10,069 nt of DNA from contig CAYUZY010000074.1 in NCBI GenBank assembly GCA_964448645.1, forward strand, positions 1-10,069, read 5' to 3'. Position numbers and translations under genes: made by a program. This DNA is from GCA-2719315 sp964448645 (GTDB lineage Bacteria; Bacteroidota; Bacteroidia; Flavobacteriales; Flavobacteriaceae). The notes beneath the pieces are model-generated. The model saw only the letters and a list, made by a program, of their open reading frames with translations, was not told the origin of the DNA and did no database searches. How positions within the stretch are numbered: the first letter of the stretch is position 1; every line of letters starts with the position of its first letter. Below are positions 1-4,729 of this stretch, in pieces.

Positions 1-1465
1 GTATCTTAAAACCTAAAGATTTTAAAATTTCACTATTCTTTTTAAAAATTATTGGTGATAAATTTTTAAAATCAATTTCTATTGGAAACACTAAATTTTG
101 ACTATTTATTTTTCTTGATGTAATTCCTGACAAAAATCTTTCATATAAAATTCTTTGATGAGCACGATTTTGATTAATTAAAATTAAACTTGATTTTAAG
201 GGAGAAACTATATACTTAAAAAAAAGTTGAAAAGATTTTTGAGATTCTATAAAATTTAATAATTTTTTATTAGAATCATTATTTTCAGAAAACAAATTCG
301 CTTCAGGATTATTTTTTTCAAAAAAGTCAATAGAAGAGTTTATGTCTTCAGTTTCAGATTTTAAAAAAGGGTTAAATCTTGAATCAATCTCAAGAGTTGG
401 ATAATTAGTTTTTTTATTTTTAAAATCATAAGGTGTTTCAATAATAGAATTATTGTCAAAATCTATTGAAGGTGTTATTTGAAAAACACCTAAAGAATGC
501 TTAATTGAAGACTTTAAAATAGCAAAGATACTTTGATCTTCTTCAAATTTAACTTCGGTTTTAGTTGGGTGTATATTAATATCAATTTTACTTGGATCAA
601 CAGTAAGAAAAATAAAATATCCAGGATGAAATTTATCAGATAATAATCCTTCATATGACGAAACTACTGCGTGATGAAGAAATGGACTTTTAATAAAACG
701 ATTATTAACAAATAAAAACTGATGACCTCTAGTTTTTTTTGCAAAATCTGGCTTTATTATATATCCATCAATATTTGCAACTGAAGTTCTTTCTTTTATT
801 GGAACTAAAAACTCATTAATTTTATTACCAAAAATTGAACAAATTCTATTTTTAATTTTAGAAGACGGAAGGTTAAATATCTCTGTTTTATTATGATGAA
901 AAGTAAATTTAATTTCTGGATGAGATAATGCTAATCTATGGAATTCATCAATAATTTTTTTTAACTCAACATTATTTGATTTTAAAAAATTTCTTCTTGC
1001 AGGAACATTATAAAATATCTTTTTGACATTAATCGAAGTTCCTTTTTCTATAGAAGAAACTCCTTCTTCATCAATTTTATTGCCATGAATTATAATCATA
1101 TTTCCTAATTTCTGTTTTGATTGTTTTGTATGTATTTCAATTTCAGAAATAGAAGAAATTGATGAAAGAGCCTCTCCTCTAAAGCCTTTAGTTTTAATTT
1201 TAAATAAATCCTTAGAACTCTTTAATTTAGAAGTTGAATGTCTCTGAAAAGAAACTCTTAAATCAATTATTGACAATCCAACTCCATCGTCAATAATTTT
1301 AACAAGAGTTTTCCCTGAATCCTTTATAATAATTTGAATATAAGAAGCCTTGGCATCAATTGAATTTTCAATAAGTTCTTTTAAAACAGAGGCAGGTCTT
1401 TGAATCACCTCTCCAGCAGCAATTTGGTTTGCAATATTTTCCGGCAAAATTTTAATTACATCCAT
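1..1465 (-). CDS. mutL: DNA mismatch repair protein MutL (C-terminal end off the window)
   Basis: MutL couples mismatch recognition by MutS to strand removal in the cytoplasm. 488 codons are visible and the gene runs off the left edge; family members are usually about 600-630 residues, so roughly 120-140 are missing. The N-terminal GHKL ATPase is complete in its motifs: ELIENSIDA (30-38, with general-base E30 and Mg-ligand N34), DDGVGL (59-64), RHSTSKL (75-81) and GFRGEAL (94-100). HPTKTEVKF follows, with the conserved lysine at K302. A low-complexity Asn/Asp/Ser/Glu-rich linker covers about 330-410, and the C-terminal dimerisation domain begins near 415. There the endonuclease metal motif DQHA(X)2E(X)4E is replaced by NQNRAHQRILYE (431-442), so Asp and His are both Asn. 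The ATG follows the TAA stop of the upstream gene with no gap, which supports this start and suggests translational coupling. Family assignment is certain; nuclease activity cannot be judged here. Confidence 0.97.
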   Translation of the reverse strand, partial: MDVIKILPENIANQIAAGEVIQRPASVLKELIENSIDAKASYIQIIIKDSGKTLVKIIDDGVGLSIIDLRVSFQRHSTSKLKSSKDLFKIKTKGFRGEALSSISSISEIEIHTKQSKQKLGNMIIIHGNKIDEEGVSSIEKGTSINVKKIFYNVPARRNFLKSNNVELKKIIDEFHRLALSHPEIKFTFHHNKTEIFNLPSSKIKNRICSIFGNKINEFLVPIKERTSVANIDGYIIKPDFAKKTRGHQFLFVNNRFIKSPFLHHAVVSSYEGLLSDKFHPGYFIFLTVDPSKIDINIHPTKTEVKFEEDQSIFAILKSSIKHSLGVFQITPSIDFDNNSIIETPYDFKNKKTNYPTLEIDSRFNPFLKSETEDINSSIDFFEKNNPEANLFSENNDSNKKLLNFIESQKSFQLFFKYIVSPLKSSLILINQNRAHQRILYERFLSGITSRKINSQNLVFPIEIDFKNLSPIIFKKNSEILKSLGFKI

Positions 1466-1762
1466 TTAACTTTTAGAATAGAATATTGAAATATCAAAAC
1501 CTAAAATATAAAATGAAATAAAAGTTAATAATAGAATTATTAATATTAATCTTAAAGAAATACTCCTATTCTTCCTTGTTCTCATTTTTAATCTTTCAGC
1601 ATCCCACTTTTCTTTAAAATCATTGGCATTAAAAGTCTCTCTATATCTATAAAATTTTGAATCAAATTCATAAATATTACCTATTGATTTTCCAGAGTAG
1701 TATCTAGGTGTATAATTAAATCTTCTGTTTTTTTTCTTTTTAAATGGATTTAAAATATTCAT
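1466..1762 (-). CDS. Small single-pass membrane protein of unknown function, between ribH and mutL
   Basis: 98 residues. The first 20 are strongly basic (KKKKNRR at 8-14) and lead into a YTPRYYSG segment (17-24). A charged stretch follows with a YRYRETF element (38-44) and FKEKWDAERLKMRTRKNR (49-66). A single hydrophobic helix lies at about 69-88, and the protein ends in the short tail GFDISIFYSKS. The positive-inside rule predicts a cytoplasmic N-terminus with only about 10 residues across the inner membrane. No catalytic motif is visible. From memory, flavobacterial genomes carry similar small proteins at this place, with the same basic start, Tyr/Pro/Arg motif and FD(I/L)SIF tail, sometimes labelled 'riboflavin synthase subunit beta'. 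That label looks like carry-over from neighbouring ribH, since this protein has no lumazine synthase motifs. It starts 25 bp after ribH, and its TAA directly abuts the mutL ATG. The reading frame is very likely real; the function is unknown. Confidence 0.85.
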   Translation of the reverse strand: MNILNPFKKKKNRRFNYTPRYYSGKSIGNIYEFDSKFYRYRETFNANDFKEKWDAERLKMRTRKNRSISLRLILIILLLTFISFYILGFDISIFYSKS

Positions 1763-1787
1763 TAGATCTAATTTAGAAATTTTAATT

Positions 1788-2273
1788 CTAAACCTTTTTA
1801 TTATTTAGTAAAGCCATTTCAACAGCAGCAATTGCAGCTTCTTCTCCTTTATTTCCATACTTACCTCCACTACGATTAATTGCTTGTTCTATATTATTAT
1901 CTGTCAGAACTGAAAAAATAACAGGAATATCAAATAAAATGTTTAAATCTTTAATACCGTTTGTTACTGCATTAGATATAAAATCAAAGTGTTTTGTTTC
2001 ACCTTTAATTAAACTGCCAATGGCTATTATAGAGTCCGGATTGCCCTTTATTGCAATTTTACAACCAAAAATTAGTTCAAAACTTCCAGAAACATTAATT
2101 CTTTTAATATTTTCAGCTTTAACGCCAAGTTTTTTAAGCTTTGAACAAGAAGCTTTATATAAAGAATCTGTAATTTGTGAATTCCACTGAGATACTACAA
2201 TAGATATTTTTAATGAACTACCGTTTAAATCTATATTATTATTTAAATTCTTATTTTTTTCAACTCTAGACAT
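1788..2273 (-). CDS. ribH: 6,7-dimethyl-8-ribityllumazine synthase (riboflavin synthase beta chain)
   Basis: RibH condenses 5-amino-6-ribitylamino-uracil with 3,4-dihydroxy-2-butanone 4-phosphate to give 6,7-dimethyl-8-ribityllumazine, the penultimate step of riboflavin synthesis in the cytoplasm; family members assemble as pentamers or 60-mer capsids. The 161-residue length is normal. Visible motifs in order are SQWNSQIT (28-35, the aromatic/Asn substrate-binding segment), GSFELIFG (63-70), IAIGSLIKGETKHFDFI (84-99, with the catalytic His at 95), PVIFSVLT (117-124) and the C-terminal phosphate-binding block QAINRSGGKYGNKGEEAA (130-147, with Arg134). The usual Pro in VPGSFEL is Ser here (VSGSFEL, 61-67), a mild deviation. 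The ATG directly follows the TAG of the upstream TPR gene, and a 25-bp gap separates ribH from the small membrane protein downstream. No FMN-riboswitch-like leader is possible at this internal position. Other rib genes are not in the window. Confidence 0.97.
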   Translation of the reverse strand: MSRVEKNKNLNNNIDLNGSSLKISIVVSQWNSQITDSLYKASCSKLKKLGVKAENIKRINVSGSFELIFGCKIAIKGNPDSIIAIGSLIKGETKHFDFISNAVTNGIKDLNILFDIPVIFSVLTDNNIEQAINRSGGKYGNKGEEAAIAAVEMALLNNKKV

Positions 2274-3041
2274 CTATTTCAATGATGTTTCAAGACGGCC
2301 AATTTGAACCTCGACATACCCTGATTGGTCAGATTCAGGAAAATCTTTTTTAATTTTTTTTAACAAATTAATAGATTGATTGATTTTGCCTATTTTAGAA
2401 CCCGTAATTGCAGCTTTATACAAATATTTTGGAGTACTAAATAAATTTTCACTTACTTCTGAAGCCTCTATATAATAATCAAAAGCATCTTCCAATTGTC
2501 CAATCTCAACAAAAGCATCACCTATTGAACCTTTTGACAACGCACTCAATAAAATGTCATCACCCTCAAATTGATCTAAATAATAAATCGCATTATCGTA
2601 GTCTTTAAGATTTAAATAAGCCATACCAGCACTATAAATAGCTAATTTAGCTGCAGGAGTATTACTGTAATTTTCAATAATATCTATAAAACCGTACTTT
2701 CCTTCTCCCCCATTTAAAGATCTTAAAAAAAGTGAATCTGATTGCACAGAATTTAAGGCTAAATCAAAGTAAATCTGAGCCTGATTTAATTCACTTATTG
2801 CTTCCTTAGCTTTTGGTTCTAAAATAAATTTAGTGTAACCTAAGTAAGATAATACTGAAAAAACTACCGCCCCTATTAAACCCAAAATTATATTCTGATA
2901 TTTAGATACCCACTCTTCAGTTTTTGATGCTGTATCATCAAGTTTTTCAAAGACTTCAGCAGTTTTACTTTCTTCAACTAAACTATCATCCTTAGATATT
3001 GAAATAGATTTTTTATAACCTCTTCTTTTATAAGTAGCCAT
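2274..3041 (-). CDS. Membrane-anchored tetratricopeptide-repeat (TPR) protein
   Basis: 255 residues and the first gene of the leftward operon. The N-terminal 48 residues are charged and start with a basic patch (YKRRGYKK at 4-11). One transmembrane helix follows at about 50-69 (IILGLIGAVV then FSVLSYLGY). The rest is helical and predicted to face the periplasm. TPR-like helix pairs are recognisable at about 130-158 (AIYSAGMAYLNLKDYDNAIYYL), 166-193 (ALSKGSIGDAFVEIGQLEDA) and 204-234. GGEGKYGFIDIIENYSNTPAA (111-131) is the kind of segment I associate with flavobacterial members of this family. Single-pass TPR proteins such as YfgM in proteobacteria work as chaperones at the Sec translocon; the shared architecture makes a similar role possible, but that is inference. 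There is no cleavable signal peptide or lipobox. The start is set by the ATG at 3041, with an A/T-rich leader and no Shine-Dalgarno. Its TAG abuts the ribH start. Confidence 0.9.
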   Translation of the reverse strand: MATYKRRGYKKSISISKDDSLVEESKTAEVFEKLDDTASKTEEWVSKYQNIILGLIGAVVFSVLSYLGYTKFILEPKAKEAISELNQAQIYFDLALNSVQSDSLFLRSLNGGEGKYGFIDIIENYSNTPAAKLAIYSAGMAYLNLKDYDNAIYYLDQFEGDDILLSALSKGSIGDAFVEIGQLEDAFDYYIEASEVSENLFSTPKYLYKAAITGSKIGKINQSINLLKKIKKDFPESDQSGYVEVQIGRLETSLK

Positions 3042-3055
3042 TAAATTATTTTTTT

Positions 3056-3063
3056 CAAAATTA
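3056..3063 (-). promoter_or_regulatory. Candidate -7 promoter element for the TPR-ribH-mutL operon
   Basis: Read on the minus strand this is TAATTTTG, a match to the Bacteroidota -7 consensus TAnnTTTG. It lies 14 bp before the TPR gene ATG, which would leave a leader of only about 10 nt. No good TTTG -33 element is found at the expected distance, and such 8-mers arise by chance in DNA this A/T-rich. It is the only such match on this strand in the divergent region. Confidence 0.22.
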
Positions 3064-3163
3064 ATTTTTTTTTCTTAATTAAAGCATTGGTATTCAAGAA
3101 TTATAATTTTTTCCATTAAATATAAAATCAATAATAAATTAACTTTTAATAAATTCATAACAA

Positions 3164-3171
3164 TATATTTG
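3164..3171 (+). promoter_or_regulatory. Candidate -7 promoter element for recF
   Basis: TATATTTG fits the Bacteroidota -7 consensus TAnnTTTG and lies 28 bp before the recF ATG, a reasonable distance for a short leader. The -33 region is poor, with only a TTTT at 3144-3147 and no TTTG. The element overlaps an 11-bp imperfect palindrome, TTGTTAAACAA (3169-3179). Chance matches are likely in this composition, so this is only a candidate. Confidence 0.35.
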
Positions 3172-3199
3172 TTAAACAATTAAATATTATCATTTTGAT

Positions 3200-4279
3200 A
3201 TGTTTTTAAATTTTTTAAATCTTTCTTATTATAAAAACTTTAGTAGCAAAAAATTTAATTTTGAATCTAAAATCAATTGCTTTATAGGTAACAATGGTAT
3301 TGGAAAATCAAATATTTTAGATTCAATTTATCATCTAGCATATGGCAAAAGTTACTTTAATCCATTATCCTTTCAAAATATTAATTTTGAATCTGACTTC
3401 TTTGCAATTGAAGGGCATTTTAAAAAAAATGAAAAAATTGAAAAAATAATTTGTGGATTAAAAAAAGGAGAAAAAAAGATTATTAAAAGAAATGCCATAA
3501 AATATAAAAAAATATATGATCATATAGGTTTAATTCAAACAGTCATGATATCACCAATAGATCAAGACTTAATATCAGATGGGAGTTTTATTAGACGAAA
3601 ATTTATTGATTCTATAATAGGGCAAGTTGACAAAATATATCTTAAAAATTTGGTTGAATACAAAAAAGTTCTTTCTCAAAGAAATAGTCTTTTAAAATAT
3701 TTTGCAGTAAATCAAACTTTTGATAAAGAAACATTATCGATATATAATCATCAATTAATTAAACTTAATAAACCTATTTTTAAAAAAAGAAAAGAGTTTA
3801 TAGCTAATTTTATTAAAATTTTTAAAGAAATTTATAATGACATTAACAATAAAAAAGAAATTGTTGATATAGAATATAAAAGTGATTTAATAGAAAATAA
3901 TATTGAAGAAATTTTTACTAAAAATTTAAATATTGATAAAATTAATCAACATACAACAAATGGAATTCATAAAGATGATTTGATTTTTTCAATTGAAAAT
4001 CACTCTATTAAAAAATATGGAAGTCAAGGCCAACAAAAAACTTTTTTAGTTTCATTAAAACTTGCTAAATATTTTTTTATAAAATCCCAAACTGGAAATT
4101 CACCTATTCTTTTATTTGACGATGCCTTTGACAAATTAGATCAAGAAAGAGTTTCATTAATTATTGAAAAGGTTAAACAAAATAATTTTGGGCAAATTTT
4201 TATAACTGACACTCATTATGACAGAACCGTTAATGCATTATCAAAAAACAAATCTGAATATTCAATTTTCGAATTATAA
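3200..4279 (+). CDS. recF: DNA replication and repair protein RecF
   Basis: RecF is an SMC/ABC-like ATPase. With RecO and RecR it loads RecA at single-strand gaps next to duplex DNA and helps stalled forks recover. The 359-residue length is normal. The N-terminus (FLNLSYYKNFSSKKFNF, 5-21) is the typical opening strand of the family and supports the ATG at 3200. Walker A is GNNGIGKSN (30-38), with Ser where many homologues have Thr, a conservative change. The ABC signature is GSQGQQKTFL (274-283, with S275), Walker B is ILLFDDAFDKLD (with D307 and D308), and the His-containing TDTHYD segment follows near the C-terminus. There is no frameshift or truncation. It is divergent from the TPR-ribH-mutL operon and is followed after 9 bp by the DUF721 gene, so the two are very likely co-transcribed. 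No Shine-Dalgarno is visible; the ATG is preceded by ATTTTGAT. Confidence 0.97.
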   Translation: MFLNFLNLSYYKNFSSKKFNFESKINCFIGNNGIGKSNILDSIYHLAYGKSYFNPLSFQNINFESDFFAIEGHFKKNEKIEKIICGLKKGEKKIIKRNAIKYKKIYDHIGLIQTVMISPIDQDLISDGSFIRRKFIDSIIGQVDKIYLKNLVEYKKVLSQRNSLLKYFAVNQTFDKETLSIYNHQLIKLNKPIFKKRKEFIANFIKIFKEIYNDINNKKEIVDIEYKSDLIENNIEEIFTKNLNIDKINQHTTNGIHKDDLIFSIENHSIKKYGSQGQQKTFLVSLKLAKYFFIKSQTGNSPILLFDDAFDKLDQERVSLIIEKVKQNNFGQIFITDTHYDRTVNALSKNKSEYSIFEL

Positions 4280-4288
4280 TTTTTTAAA

Positions 4289-4582
4289 ATGACAAAAAGC
4301 TATAAAATTAAAAAGGTTTCCACTGTAATCAAAGACATTATAAATCAAGATCAATTAATTGATGGGATTAATAATATAAAAGTAATAACTAGTTGGAAAA
4401 AAATTGTCGGTAAAAATATCATTTCTTATACTACGAATATGAAATTTGTAAATGGAAATTTATACATCAAATTAAAATCTGCTCCTCTTAGAAATGAACT
4501 TAACTTTAATAAAGAAAATCTTTTAAATGAAATTAATGAAGATCTACAGGGGAAAATAGTAAAAAAAATTATTTTTAATTAA
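4289..4582 (+). CDS. DUF721 / DciA-like protein (short Bacteroidota form)
   Basis: 97 residues. The domain signature is clear: SWKKIVGKNIISYT (35-48, the W..IVG..I block), FVNGNLYIKLKSAPLRNEL (53-71, where a G.L.(I/V)...S..L.NEL strand-helix motif is expected) and LLNEINEDL (78-86). In other phyla DUF721 proteins named DciA act as operators or loaders of the replicative helicase DnaB in species that lack DnaC/DnaI. This protein consists of little more than the domain itself, whereas actinobacterial and proteobacterial DciA are longer. Whether the short form has the same helicase role is inference. It sits 9 bp after recF, a pairing I recall as common in flavobacteria and consistent with a replication/repair function. 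The ATG at 4289 gives the start expected for the family, after an A-rich TTTTTTAAA leader. In relatives I recall ndk as the next gene; here purL follows instead. Confidence 0.9.
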   Translation: MTKSYKIKKVSTVIKDIINQDQLIDGINNIKVITSWKKIVGKNIISYTTNMKFVNGNLYIKLKSAPLRNELNFNKENLLNEINEDLQGKIVKKIIFN

Positions 4583-4607
4583 AATAATACGATTCAAATA
4601 TATCGGG

Positions 4608-4652
4608 TTTTATCTAGTCAATAATTAATGAATGTGAATAACTAGATGAAAA
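4608..4652. repeat. Inverted repeat (11-bp arms, 22-nt loop)
   Basis: The left arm TTTTATCTAGT (4608-4618) pairs with ACTAGATGAAAA (4641-4652) over 11 base pairs with one bulged G (4648). The loop is 22 nt (4619-4640). The arms are nearly all A/T and no T-run follows on the plus strand, so it is not a classical rho-independent terminator. It could be an operator or a transcript stem between the recF-DUF721 unit and purL, or chance pairing in A/T-rich DNA. Confidence 0.4.
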
Positions 4653-4663
4653 ATAATTAAAAT

Positions 4664-4682
4664 GTAAAGTCTTTAACTTTAT
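4664..4682 (+). terminator. Weak hairpin, possible terminator or leader stem
   Basis: GTAAAGT (4664-4670) pairs with ACTTTAT (4676-4682) around a 5-nt loop CTTTA, giving seven pairs including one G-T wobble. TTAAAT follows instead of a proper U-tract. The stem is too A/T-rich to be convincing. It would sit about 50 bp before purL. Confidence 0.2.
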
Positions 4683-4729
4683 TTAAATCTATCAAATGAT
4701 TTAATTTTACATAATCATAATTTAATTAA

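Larger units (their letters stand above)
3042..3199. other. Divergent intergenic region between the TPR gene and recF
   Basis: 158 bp of almost pure A/T DNA separating two oppositely transcribed operons, so both promoters should lie here. It holds a T9 run (3065-3073), a TTAATTAA palindrome just after it (3075-3082), the two candidate -7 elements listed separately, and the TTGTTAAACAA palindrome. No open reading frame, tRNA or GC-bearing hairpin is visible. I found no DnaA-box match (TTATNCACA), so there is no support for a replication origin despite the adjacent recF. Confidence 0.75.
4583..4729. other. Intergenic region between the DUF721 gene and purL, with inverted repeats
   Basis: 147 bp without a credible reading frame. 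It holds a 4-bp stem CGAT/ATCG (4590-4593 with 4602-4605) followed by GGTTTTA, possibly a very weak terminator for recF-DUF721. It also holds the longer inverted repeat and the short hairpin listed separately. A 9-bp direct repeat, AAATGATTT, occurs at 4694-4702 and again at 4728-4736 over the purL start codon. No TAnnTTTG element occurs on the plus strand, so I cannot place a purL promoter; read-through from recF or a non-consensus promoter are both possible. Confidence 0.6.

Noticed and set aside
1..1465. mutL as a pseudogene because it has no stop and an altered motif
   Set aside because: The frame is open from its ATG to the window edge with all ATPase motifs intact; the missing end is due to the window boundary.
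1939..2190. An 83-codon open frame on the plus strand inside ribH
   Set aside because: It lies wholly antisense to ribH, whose motifs are unmistakable, and shows no domain or start context of its own.
3065..3073. T9 run as a phase-variation tract upstream of the TPR gene
   Set aside because: Homopolymer runs of 7-9 A or T occur repeatedly in this window, including an A8 run near the end of the DUF721 gene (4561-4568); nothing marks this one as a switch, and the downstream gene is housekeeping.
3042..3199. Possible replication origin next to recF
   Set aside because: recF is often near dnaA/dnaN and oriC in other bacteria, but there is no dnaA or dnaN here and no DnaA-box match; A/T-richness alone is ordinary in this genome.
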